A stretch of 64,000 nt of DNA, taken from Scytonematopsis contorta HA4267-MV1. GTDB taxonomy: Bacteria > Cyanobacteriota > Cyanobacteriia > Cyanobacteriales > Nostocaceae. Shown here one piece after another: positions 42,990 to 51,573 of this stretch. The translations under genes and the position numbers were made by a program. How positions within the stretch are numbered: position 1 is the first letter of the stretch; every line of letters begins with the position of its first letter. The notes under the pieces are model-generated. The model was given only the letters and a program-made list of their open reading frames with translations, ran no database searches and was not told where the DNA came from. Location: contig JAHHIC010000084.1 in assembly GCA_019359035.1 (NCBI GenBank), positions 124,001-188,000 of the forward strand, given 5' to 3'.

Positions 42990-45359
42990 ATGTCCCTTTT
43001 CTTTAACGAACAGTTTCCTATGAGCAGAGAAATTATGTCTGTTGGGAGTTTTTCTAAATCTGGTGTTTTGATTACTGAACAACTGTATCAGCGCCCTTGC
43101 AGACCGCTCAACCTGGAAGCCGAAGTTAAAATTCTCAGGGCATTAGGGCAACAGCTAACCCGCCCATTGCAAGTAATTCTCAAGTATTTGGTGGAAGCCG
43201 CAGTTGATTTATGTTTTGCTGGTACAGCAGGGGTCAGTTTAATTGAAACCCAGCCAAGTGGAGAAGAGGTATTGCGTTGGGTTGCCTTAGCAGGGATTTA
43301 TGAACAGTATGAGGGCGATATTACGAATCGGGAATATAGTCCTTGTGGGATCTGTTTGAATCAAGGCAGTACGCAACTGTATCATCAGCCAGAAGGTTAT
43401 TTTCCCAGTTCACAGCAAGCAGAACCTCCGATTGTCGAAGGGTTAGTTCTGCCGCTCCTGTTAGAGGGGCAAGCGCTTGGCACAATTTGGATTGCCTCAC
43501 ACAATGAGCAGCGGCAGTTTGATAGCGAAGATGTGCGGGTTATGACCAGCCTTGCAGACTTTGCCGTTGCAGCAATACATAGCAGTCGCCTTCGCCAAGC
43601 GGCTCTTGAGACGCAACAGGCACTACACCAAACCGAACCCCAAAGCGAACCACAGATGCTGTCACAGATGCAGGCGTTGATTACAAACATGCCTGGAATG
43701 GTGTATCGCTATAGACCCTGTGCTGATGGTCATGACCGCTTACTGTTAATTAATTCGGGTTGCCGTGACTTGTTTGAAGTTGAGCCAGAAACAGCATTAC
43801 AGGACGCAGGCTCAATTTGGAGCCAGATTTATCCCGATGACCGCTCCTCATTTCAGGCATCGGTTGCGGCAGCTGTTGAGAACTTTCTCCCGTGGGACTG
43901 GCAAGGCAGAATTATTACCTCATCCGGGGAAGTTAAGTGGATTCAGGGCAAGTCGAGTGCGGTCAAAACCACAGACGGAGATGTCTGGGACGGCTTGCTA
44001 ATGGATATCACTGACAGCAAACAGGCGGAACTGGTGTTGATTGAGCAGAAGAAATTGTTGGAGTTGACCGCATCTGCACACCCATTAGATGAATGCCTTT
44101 CTTCCCTGTGTACCTCGATATCTAGGCTTAACTGTCGTGTTCGCGCTAGCATATTACTGGCCAATGAGCAACGGTCATCGTTTAAGAGTTTTATTACCCC
44201 GGACTTTCCACCATCGTTTGCAGAAGGACTCAAGGATGCTCCCATTAATGAGCTTGCCATTGGTACTTGTGGTGCAGCCGTGTTTTATGGTCATCCCGTT
44301 ACCTGCCCAGACATAGCCAACGATGAGCGCTGGTCGAAAGAATGGCGAGATTTATGTGTGGCACATGGCATTCTAGCTTGTCATTCTGCGCCCGTGTTAG
44401 GCGTGGACGGTGTGCCTCTGGGGTCTTTGATGCTTTGCTTCGGCTCGGCACGCATACCAACCGATTGGGAATACCAACTAGTCGAGTTTGGTACTCATAT
44501 CGCTAGTATCGCGCTCGAACGCGACCTTGCTGAGACCGAACGCGAACAACTGCTAACTCGTGAAAAAGCTGCTCGTGAGCAAGCCGAAAGCGCCAACCGA
44601 CTAAAGGACGAGTTCTTGGCTGTGCTGTCCCATGAGTTACGAACACCCCTTAACCCAATTTTAGGTTGGACAACCTTACTTGGTAGCGGCAAATTAGATG
44701 TGGAAAAGACTGCTTATGCCCTCGAAACTATTGAGCGCAACGTCAAGCTACAAGTACAATTAATTGAGGATTTGCTTGATATTTCTGCCATTTTACACGG
44801 TAAACTCCGTTTTAATGTGAAGCCCGTCGATTTGGAAACAGTAATTAGAGCCAGCCTAGAAACCGTTCGATTAGCAGCAGTTGCTAAGTCAGTAGAAATT
44901 AAGACAACAATTTCATCTACGGTTGCCACAGTTAGCGGAGATGAAGGACGGCTACAGCAGGTGCTGTGTAATCTTTTGTCAAATGCAGTAAAATTTACGC
45001 CGAATGGGGGCCAAGTTACAGTTACATTAACAATAGCTGAAAATCATGCCCAAATTCAAGTGACCGATACTGGGAAAGGTATTAATCCTGACTTTCTACC
45101 TTATATTTTTGAACATTTCCGGCAAGAAGATGGGGCAACAACTCGCCAATTTAGTGGACTGGGGTTGGGGCTGGCCATTGTGCGGCAAATGGTAGAAATG
45201 CACGGAGGCACGGTTAAAGCAGAGAGTCCAGGTGTTGGACAAGGGGCGACATTTACTGTCAAATTGCCGTTGCTCAGCCCATTGCTCAAAAATAAAGATT
45301 ATGGGATTCCTGATGAACGGACTACGGTATCATTCACATCTGTTGCTTTACCGGGTTGA
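42990..45359 (+). CDS. Hybrid-sensor-type histidine kinase: GAF-PAS-GAF-HisKA-HATPase
   Basis: A 789-residue cytoplasmic sensor kinase. Order: GAF1 (~45-205), PAS with PAC (~225-345, ending WDGLLMDITDSKQAE), GAF2 (~350-510) and a coiled coil. Then come the HisKA domain with the phospho-His in FLAVLSHELRTPLNPILGW (~548) and the HATPase domain with N box (LCNLLSNAVKFTPNGG), G1 (VTDTGKGI) and G2 (GLGLGLAIV). No receiver follows and the protein ends soon after the ATPase, so the cognate regulator is elsewhere. Start could also be ATG 43020. The gene looks richer in G+C than its neighbours, which may hint at transfer. Confidence 0.9.
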   Translation: MSLFFNEQFPMSREIMSVGSFSKSGVLITEQLYQRPCRPLNLEAEVKILRALGQQLTRPLQVILKYLVEAAVDLCFAGTAGVSLIETQPSGEEVLRWVALAGIYEQYEGDITNREYSPCGICLNQGSTQLYHQPEGYFPSSQQAEPPIVEGLVLPLLLEGQALGTIWIASHNEQRQFDSEDVRVMTSLADFAVAAIHSSRLRQAALETQQALHQTEPQSEPQMLSQMQALITNMPGMVYRYRPCADGHDRLLLINSGCRDLFEVEPETALQDAGSIWSQIYPDDRSSFQASVAAAVENFLPWDWQGRIITSSGEVKWIQGKSSAVKTTDGDVWDGLLMDITDSKQAELVLIEQKKLLELTASAHPLDECLSSLCTSISRLNCRVRASILLANEQRSSFKSFITPDFPPSFAEGLKDAPINELAIGTCGAAVFYGHPVTCPDIANDERWSKEWRDLCVAHGILACHSAPVLGVDGVPLGSLMLCFGSARIPTDWEYQLVEFGTHIASIALERDLAETEREQLLTREKAAREQAESANRLKDEFLAVLSHELRTPLNPILGWTTLLGSGKLDVEKTAYALETIERNVKLQVQLIEDLLDISAILHGKLRFNVKPVDLETVIRASLETVRLAAVAKSVEIKTTISSTVATVSGDEGRLQQVLCNLLSNAVKFTPNGGQVTVTLTIAENHAQIQVTDTGKGINPDFLPYIFEHFRQEDGATTRQFSGLGLGLAIVRQMVEMHGGTVKAESPGVGQGATFTVKLPLLSPLLKNKDYGIPDERTTVSFTSVALPG

Positions 45360-45444
45360 ATGTAACTAGATATACCACGGAATAAGAGGTTTATCTTGTG
45401 AGTGTAAATAATTTAACCATTAAATAAATTCAACACTGAAAATT

Positions 45445-47016
45445 TTAAATAATAATCGATTCCAATTCGCGATTATACCATTGCTCTTGGTGATGCTCGG
45501 CTATAAATGGTCTCACAATAAATTGAGGTGGATTACCTGCTTTAACATCTATCCGTACAAAAGAGTAGGAAAGGCTTAAGTCTCCTTCTTTTCTATCGCG
45601 ACCAACATATAATAATGAGTCTGATATTTTACGGTTAGGACTTCCTTCGATATTCTCGAAAGTTTCCATTAGTTCTGTTCCTTCTTTCCTTTGACGGCGG
45701 GGACGACGACCGCTACCGCCAGAAATTATACAATTAATATGGGAATCACCGTGTCCGGTATCGGTGTTGCGGAGATATTCTAAACAGTGAGCGTGACCGT
45801 TGAAAATAATATCGACGATGGGACGTTCTTTATTTTTGCTGTTAATACTCGTTTTTACTTCGTCAAATACTCTACGCAAACGACGACGTACTGCTATTGT
45901 TTGTGCTTGATGCCATTTTGTGCCTTCCGTGACGTAGGGTGGATGATGGAAATAAATTATACGTCCTCGAACTTCTTCGCTGTTCCAAGATGCAATTAGT
46001 CTATTTTGCAGCCATTCGAGTTGTTCAAAATCGATTTCTGGTGTGCCACTAGATGCAAGTTGTTTTTCTATATCGATTTTTACTTCGTTGATTTGGTCTA
46101 GTTTTGTGGTCAGTTCATCCAGCTTTTCTCCCTCGGATGGGTTCTCTGGGTTGAGGCGATCGCAAATTTCTAAAATGGCTTCTTCTTCTTGGTCTATCTC
46201 TTGACGGCGTTTTTCTAGTTGACGACGACAAATTTCCCCTTCCTTGGTTGCGGGTAGGGGTGAGGGGTCGTTAAAAGTGTTGGAATCTAAAGCAAAAAAG
46301 TCAATTCCCCCGTAACGAAAAGTGTAATAGTGGTTGGGTAAGCGGGTAAAAATTCCGTTTTGATAACGTAGAGCAAATCCGGTATCAGTTTTAGCGGTGT
46401 AATGGGTATCGAGGTGATGTTCTAAGTCCTGGGGGGAATGTATGGACTTAAGGTAATCAATAAAAGCTCTTGCGTAAGCGTCTCCTTGGTTGGAACCGTA
46501 CCAGCCAATTTCAGCGTCTCTATAGCGCAAAATACGACGTATTGGTTGAGTAGTACCAGCAACTAAACGGTATAACCAGGGTACATCATAGTAATCGTGA
46601 TTACCTAAAACAGGTAAAATAGGTGTTTTGAAAAGCATCCGGTCATAGGGAATAGCTTTAGGATTTTCTCCACCAACAAGAAATTCACGATATGGCTGAA
46701 TGAAATTAGGCTGATAATATTCGCGGGAACCGACAATATAAATAACATCCCCGGTGTGTAAAACAAAACTACACTCCTCTTGGTGAGGAAGCATGAGTTC
46801 CGCGACTTGACGTTGGGGATGTTTTCCATAGTGGGACTTGGTGCCACTGTCACCGATAACCATAAAGGAAAATTCTGGATTATCCTGGTTGCCATCATCC
46901 AGAACCATAGCGGTTTGGTCGATTTGGCGTTGTAAAATACTCTCATGTTGCCAGCGCACCCGTTCCTTCATTTTGGCAATTTTGACTGGAATTGGTGGTT
47001 CAAAGATTAATTTCAT
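45445..47016 (-). CDS. Calcineurin-like metallophosphoesterase
   Basis: A 523-residue protein. Metal-binding motifs in order are VIGDSGTKSH (D-x...), FVLHTGDVIYIVGSREYY (GDxxY), ILPVLGNHDYYDVPW (GNHD), IIYFHHPPYVTE (H) and IIFNGHAHCLEYLRN (GHxH). It contains an unusually long charged insert (residues ~250-310, Glu/Gln-rich, likely coiled coil) between GNHD and the later histidines. No signal peptide. Substrate not predictable. The gene is convergent with the histidine kinase gene. Confidence 0.88.
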   Translation of the reverse strand: MKLIFEPPIPVKIAKMKERVRWQHESILQRQIDQTAMVLDDGNQDNPEFSFMVIGDSGTKSHYGKHPQRQVAELMLPHQEECSFVLHTGDVIYIVGSREYYQPNFIQPYREFLVGGENPKAIPYDRMLFKTPILPVLGNHDYYDVPWLYRLVAGTTQPIRRILRYRDAEIGWYGSNQGDAYARAFIDYLKSIHSPQDLEHHLDTHYTAKTDTGFALRYQNGIFTRLPNHYYTFRYGGIDFFALDSNTFNDPSPLPATKEGEICRRQLEKRRQEIDQEEEAILEICDRLNPENPSEGEKLDELTTKLDQINEVKIDIEKQLASSGTPEIDFEQLEWLQNRLIASWNSEEVRGRIIYFHHPPYVTEGTKWHQAQTIAVRRRLRRVFDEVKTSINSKNKERPIVDIIFNGHAHCLEYLRNTDTGHGDSHINCIISGGSGRRPRRQRKEGTELMETFENIEGSPNRKISDSLLYVGRDRKEGDLSLSYSFVRIDVKAGNPPQFIVRPFIAEHHQEQWYNRELESIII

Positions 47017-47327
47017 GAGTTATTTTTACCCTTCGTTCCTTACCCTTAGTTTGTCATCGGTTTTCGGTTTTTTGTCAAGGTCTAAGAATACCAGTAGACT
47101 GTCACATCATCTTTGATGGGTAAGTGTAGTGCATTCGCGTTCTATCAATAGGAAGTTCCCGTTCTATCAATAGCGAGCGGGACGCTCGCACTACTTTTGC
47201 AAAATTGCTATAGAGAGAAAAGTTGCTAGTTGTCACAAAAATATTTACCAAATTAGGCAAAAATAAAGAATGAGTGCAAGATGGCAAATCCTGCTGATTA
47301 TCTAAAAACTCTCAAGTTTAAAAGCTA
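47017..47327. other. Intergenic with dispersed repeats upstream of hetI
   Basis: Positions 47130-47200 contain GTTCTATCAATAGG-type direct repeats and the hairpin-forming GCGAGCGGGACGCTCGC. The rest is AT-rich. No convincing NtcA box (GTA-N8-TAC) was seen by eye before hetI. Confidence 0.5.
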
Positions 47328-48050
47328 ATGAAGATGATTTTTTCTAATCCTGTGTGGGTAACTGCACCAACCGAGGTGAGCATACTATCAGAAGATGTGC
47401 ATATTTGGCGTATTAGCTTAGACAGACCACAAATAGAATTACAAGATTTGCGAAAAACTCTTTCTGAAGATGAGATAGCTCGTGCAGAACGGTTTTATTT
47501 TGAAGAACATCGCCAAAATTTTATCGCGGGTCGCGGTATACTCAGAAAAATTTTAAGTCAATATTTAAATATTCAACCACAACAAGTACAGTTTTCCTAC
47601 GAAGCAAAAGGTAAACCTGTATTAGCTGGTAAGTTCTGCATGAGCAAAATATCATTTAATTTATCACACTCTCAAGGATTAGCACTTTGTGCAGTTAGTT
47701 GTGTTCGTTCAATTGGTGTAGACTTGGAATATATGCGCCCAATGGAAGTGGAAGCACTTTCAGAAAGGTTTTTTTCAGTTAGAGAACACGAATTTATTTG
47801 TAGTCTTCCTCCGGAGAAACGACAAGAAATATTTTTCCGTTATTGGACTTGTAAAGAAGCTTATTTAAAAGCAACAGGAGCGGGACTTACCCAATTAGAA
47901 AATATCGAGCTTTCTTTGGCTCCTGAACAACCAGCAAAGATAATTTCTGATGAGGATTGGTGTTTATTTGAATTATTGCCTGCTGATAATTTTCTTTCTG
48001 CTGTTGCGGTTGCTGGTAGTGGTTTGAATATTAGGTATTGGCAATATTAG
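47328..48050 (+). CDS. hetI: 4'-Phosphopantetheinyl transferase HetI (Sfp type)
   Basis: A 240-residue Sfp-type transferase. The motifs are FNLSHSQG (110-117), the Mg2+/CoA site GVDLEYMRP (130-138, Asp132 and Glu134) and WTCKEAYLKATGAGL (173-187, with Glu177 and Lys181). It attaches phosphopantetheine to acyl carrier proteins. In heterocyst-formers the gene beside the hgl cluster is hetI, and it likely activates the HglB carrier domain and others. It faces the hgl operon, which lies about 6 kb to the right. Start could also be ATG 47334. Confidence 0.9.
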   Translation: MKMIFSNPVWVTAPTEVSILSEDVHIWRISLDRPQIELQDLRKTLSEDEIARAERFYFEEHRQNFIAGRGILRKILSQYLNIQPQQVQFSYEAKGKPVLAGKFCMSKISFNLSHSQGLALCAVSCVRSIGVDLEYMRPMEVEALSERFFSVREHEFICSLPPEKRQEIFFRYWTCKEAYLKATGAGLTQLENIELSLAPEQPAKIISDEDWCLFELLPADNFLSAVAVAGSGLNIRYWQY

Positions 48051-48289
48051 TTGCCATGAAAAATTCTTTAACAAACTCAAAATCGTTGGAAGTGGAAATT
48101 CGCAGCGCGTAGGTTGGTTTACTCACGTCCATTTAAATGTAGCTCCTACGGTTTAACGTTGCTCGAATGGGGTTATCAGCAGGTAAATCTAGTTGTAGCA
48201 ATACTTTATGCGGTGTATTTGAAAAAAAAGTAACCTTTCTTCCCGGCTTCTCCTCTAATAAACAGAACTGTTGGTAAGGAATGTTTGTA

Positions 48290-49384
48290 ATGGAGCAAAC
48301 AGATACAGAACTGGTCAAATTAGCAAAGTCTGGAGATAAAGCAGCATTTAGTTTGCTTGTCAAGCGTTATCAATCAATGGTCAGACGTATCGCTATTGGA
48401 ATGGTAGCACAAGAGGAGATTGCCCAAGAAATAACTCAAGAAGCTATTTTACGAGCTTACCTATCGTTAGAACAACTCCGCGAACCCAGACGTTTTAAAA
48501 ATTGGCTCTACAGTATAGTACTAAATCTTTGCCGAAATTATCTGCGCTCACGCAAAACGGGTGTTGTTTCCCTAGACACCATCGCCGACAAACAATCTGC
48601 TGAGACTATTTGTTCTATCAACGCAGTTCCCGACCCTCAACAACTAGCAGAGGAACAAGAACTTAATGAATTAATTTATGACGCGTTCAATAAATTATCA
48701 CCGAAGAATCGGATGGCGGCTGTGCAGTTTTACAGCGAAGAGCTAACGATGCAAGAAATAGCCTTGAACTTGGGTATTTCAATAGTGGCGGTAAAAGGTC
48801 GCTTGCACAAAGCTCGTACCCAACTGAAAGAGCACTTGAAACCACTATTGTACCTAATAAAACCAGCGGAAACTCAGGAATTAAAGAAAATGAAAATGGA
48901 TGCTTCTTTACTTAAACCGGGCTATAATACAGACCAAAAAGAAGGATTTTACGCTGAATTTTATCCAAACGGAAAACTTTCCCATTTTGGATATTATACC
49001 AACGGTAAAGCAAAAGGTTGGATTTTAGCACTTGCTCAAGATTCTCTGAATGCAAAAGTAGAATCTCTCCAAGGCGAAAAAAAACTTGTCATTAATTATC
49101 CGGAAGGATTTGGAACTACTGTTAACGAAAATCGGCATCTACAAGAAAAATTGACAGAAGAAGAACGCTTTGGTCATTGGCTAAAGTCATACATAAAAAA
49201 AATTTACGATGATGCTGAGTTTCCTTTAGTTTGTTCGTTTTGCGGTCAAGACCAACATCAAGTACGACTACTTATATCCGGTCCTCCTATTATCGTTGGT
49301 AATGACTCTGTTTTTCTTAACATATGTAATGATTGCGTTACTATATGCGACGAAATTATTAAGGAAAATTCTTCATTGAAGTAA
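48290..49384 (+). CDS. ECF-type sigma factor fused to a MORN-like segment and a ClpX-type zinc finger
   Basis: A 364-residue protein. ATG 48290 is preferred over ATG 48281 because AGGA (48277-48280) is 9 bases away from it. Residues ~8-185 are a sigma-70 ECF core: region 2 ([20 protein letters not shown] ... [20 protein letters not shown]) and region 4 helix-turn-helix ([20 protein letters not shown]). Residues ~218-246 ([20 protein letters not shown]) resemble MORN/YwqK repeats. The end (C315, C318, C346, C349; [19 protein letters not shown] ... [13 protein letters not shown]) is a ClpX-type zinc-binding domain. An attached zinc domain on a sigma factor is unusual. It may sense a ligand or link to a partner. 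Confidence 0.85.
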   Translation: MEQTDTELVKLAKSGDKAAFSLLVKRYQSMVRRIAIGMVAQEEIAQEITQEAILRAYLSLEQLREPRRFKNWLYSIVLNLCRNYLRSRKTGVVSLDTIADKQSAETICSINAVPDPQQLAEEQELNELIYDAFNKLSPKNRMAAVQFYSEELTMQEIALNLGISIVAVKGRLHKARTQLKEHLKPLLYLIKPAETQELKKMKMDASLLKPGYNTDQKEGFYAEFYPNGKLSHFGYYTNGKAKGWILALAQDSLNAKVESLQGEKKLVINYPEGFGTTVNENRHLQEKLTEEERFGHWLKSYIKKIYDDAEFPLVCSFCGQDQHQVRLLISGPPIIVGNDSVFLNICNDCVTICDEIIKENSSLK

Positions 49385-49464
49385 TCGTTCAGGGGTACTG
49401 TACCTGCAGTGCCCCCCTTAAGATAAAAAGAAAAGGGAGTAAAAAGAGAGTATATTTGATTTTT

Positions 49465-49893
49465 ATGACTATAATTGATGGTCAGTGCTGTAGCTGCTAT
49501 AAATCGCTTAAGTTTGAGATTCAGCAAACAGTAATTCAGGAAAGACTGAGGTGGTATATTTCATATACCTGCCCTTTTTGTGCTTCTTCTGTGGAAGTGG
49601 ATGGTATAGGTTTATTACCTGAAGATATTCAAAAAATAATCTTTAAAGAAGAGGGAGAATGGGAGATATTAATAGAGAACTTTGAACAACAGAAGCAACG
49701 CCTTATTAAGTCTTTGCGTCAAACTCTTGGGCTATCTACAATGGAGTTATATAAAAGATTAAAGGAATTTAAAAGTAGTCCAGTGGCTATAGATAGTGGA
49801 ACTAAATTTGAAATGAATTGGCTATATTCTCGTTTACAGCTAGACGGAATAGAGTCAATCGTCTTACAACGTAAACAAGCTCCAGAAGATTAA
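49465..49893 (+). CDS. Small two-CxxC (zinc ribbon-like) protein, partner of the sigma factor?
   Basis: A 142-residue protein from ATG 49465 (an in-frame TTG at 49456 is less likely). It has CCSC (residues ~8-11) and CPFC (~35-38) about 27 residues apart, a possible zinc ribbon. A helical, charged C-terminal part follows (EEGEWEILIENFEQQKQRLI, STMELYKRLKEF). No family recognised. It starts 80 bp after the sigma factor gene on the same strand, so the two are likely co-transcribed. A role as a regulator of the sigma factor is only inference. Confidence 0.55.
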   Translation: MTIIDGQCCSCYKSLKFEIQQTVIQERLRWYISYTCPFCASSVEVDGIGLLPEDIQKIIFKEEGEWEILIENFEQQKQRLIKSLRQTLGLSTMELYKRLKEFKSSPVAIDSGTKFEMNWLYSRLQLDGIESIVLQRKQAPED

Positions 49894-49976
49894 ATACCTT
49901 CTTACAGCGCTGGCTTGCCACAATCACTTTACTACTTTAATCTCCAGGCAATCTGTTAAACCCTAGGGGAAGCCGT

Positions 49977-50186
49977 TCAAGCTTGATTACGCTGCTGCTC
50001 CAAATGTTCGCGGAGTGCCATTTCCACTTCGGGGTCATCTAAGCTTTTTGGTGGTGGGTATAATTTTGCATTTGGGTTTTGGAAGCGTTCCAGATAAATA
50101 GAAACAGCTTCCTCATCCTCCCTATGCTCAAGAATATATTGGCGAAATTCGGGGCGGGTCATTGTGGCGAAATCGGGTTTGTTCAT
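49977..50186 (-). CDS. DUF6887-like small protein
   Basis: A 69-residue acidic protein: MNKPDFATMTRPEFRQYILE, then HREDEEAVSIYLERF. It is homologous to the 82-residue protein at 24581-24829. Its ATG overlaps the TGA of the upstream DUF6888-like gene (ATGA), which implies translational coupling. Function unknown. Confidence 0.75.
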   Translation of the reverse strand: MNKPDFATMTRPEFRQYILEHREDEEAVSIYLERFQNPNAKLYPPPKSLDDPEVEMALREHLEQQRNQA

Positions 50187-50356
50187 ACAAATATCCAGTA
50201 TCCGTTTGGGTAAATTACGATTTCTATTTCTTGCCCTGCCAGGACATACAAATTTTTTGTGCGTCTATCTATAGTAGCTAAGTTTATGCTTACATACATT
50301 TTAGTCAAATTTGCTGTCAAATCAAAATAGACTTTTAGCTGTTCTCTGGTTGGCAT
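50183..50356 (-). CDS. DUF6888-like small protein
   Basis: A 57-residue protein. ATG 50356 (MPTREQLKVYFDLTANLTKM) is chosen over ATG 50383 because the homologues start MPTxxQ. The core NLYVLAGQEIEIVIYPNGYW matches the broken homologue at 24813-25001. It ends in a 4-base overlap with the DUF6887 gene. The small two-gene pair resembles addiction modules in size and arrangement, but no activity is known. Confidence 0.75.
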   Translation of the reverse strand: MPTREQLKVYFDLTANLTKMYVSINLATIDRRTKNLYVLAGQEIEIVIYPNGYWIFV

Positions 50357-50852
50357 AAATATCCCGCAATACACCCCTTGCACGTTCCTTTAAGCAAATT
50401 ACCTCGAATTGCTCGCTTTACTCTCCCAATTTTTAGAATTTTTGCCATGTAAAGGCTGGAAGGAGTCGTTTTAAGGGAAAATAGCCACCTGAAGGTAAAA
50501 ATAAATATCTATTTGATACATAAGTAAAAATCATGTAATTTTATTGGGGATAAAAAAGTTACTAAGACTTTATTTTTGTAATCTATTCTGATGAATGTTA
50601 AATGTAATTTTATATACTTAGTATTTGGTAATACAAATTATAAATCTGTCTAAATAGCTATTTGTATATAGTAAACCTACTGCTGAGTTTGAATATATTA
50701 CGTACTTAAAGCTGTTTAATACTATACGTTTAGAACTACTGCATATGTTGATTCTATTTACATCTATTAAAAATATAGAAGAACAGGTATCCGGAATCAC
50801 TTAGTAATTTACTGTTTCAATACAACAACCACATTCAGCAACAAATAGTACA
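50357..50852. other. AT-rich intergenic region before the CHAT-NACHT operon
   Basis: About 480 bases, strongly AT-rich, with no gene and no long repeat. It separates the DUF6888/6887 pair (leftward) from the CHAT-NACHT genes (rightward), so it should hold both promoters. Confidence 0.5.
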
Positions 50853-51554
50853 GTGAAAAAAATCTTAATATTGTCAGCCAATCCAAAAGATACAAATAAA
50901 CTGCGCTTGGATGAAGAGGTTCGAGAAATCCAGGCAGCGCTGAAACGAGCCAATAATCGTTCTGAGTTTGAACTTGTCACTCAGTTAGCGGTACGGGTTG
51001 AGGATTTGCGTCGTGCATTATTTGACCATGAGCCGAATATTGTTCACTTTTCTGGACATGGTTCAGGGAGTCAAGGCTTAGCCCTAGAAAATAATTCCGG
51101 AAAAATGCAACTGGTAAGTACAGAATCGCTGGCAAGATTATTTAAGTTATTTCAGAATAAAATTGAGTGTGTTTTGCTCAATGCTTGTTATAGCGAAACT
51201 CAAGCTGAAGCAATTCACCAACATATAGATTATGTAGTGGGAATGAATCAAGCAATTGGGGATATAGCAGCAATAGAGTTTGCTGTTGGCTTTTATGACG
51301 CTCTTGGTGCAGGAAGACCTTACGAAGATTGTTTTGAAGTAGGCTGTGCTTCTATTGACCTAGAGGGAATTCCAGAGTCAGAAACCCCAGTACTTAGAGC
51401 AAGGCAACGTCAGCAATTTTCTAGTAATGAAGATAAAAGTATTGTTCGCGAGCAGTTAGATATGAAAACAAACCCACAAACCATGCAAATTAATGGTGAT
51501 GTCAAGGGTTTTGTGCAGCACAACTCTGGAACTGTTAATCAAAATATTACTTAA
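50853..51554 (+). CDS. CHAT-domain (caspase-like) effector with C-terminal adaptor motif
   Basis: A 233-residue protein with a GTG start. The small CHAT domain covers residues ~1-175: KILILSANPKDTNKLRLDEE, predicted catalytic His69 in IVHFSGHGSG and Cys112 in CVLLNACYSE, then YVVGMNQAIGDIAAIEFAVG. After a charged linker, the last ~24 residues (210-233) read MQINGDVKGFVQHNSGTV followed by NQNIT. The same pattern starts the NACHT protein encoded 19 bp downstream. Short CHAT proteins are possible death or defence effectors. I infer that this motif ties it to the NACHT partner. Confidence 0.88.
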   Translation: MKKILILSANPKDTNKLRLDEEVREIQAALKRANNRSEFELVTQLAVRVEDLRRALFDHEPNIVHFSGHGSGSQGLALENNSGKMQLVSTESLARLFKLFQNKIECVLLNACYSETQAEAIHQHIDYVVGMNQAIGDIAAIEFAVGFYDALGAGRPYEDCFEVGCASIDLEGIPESETPVLRARQRQQFSSNEDKSIVREQLDMKTNPQTMQINGDVKGFVQHNSGTVNQNIT

Positions 51555-51573
51555 AAATTGAAGGAAATAATTT

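Noticed and set aside
47200-47327. NtcA binding site before hetI
   Set aside because: No GTA-N8-TAC with a suitable -10 element was seen.
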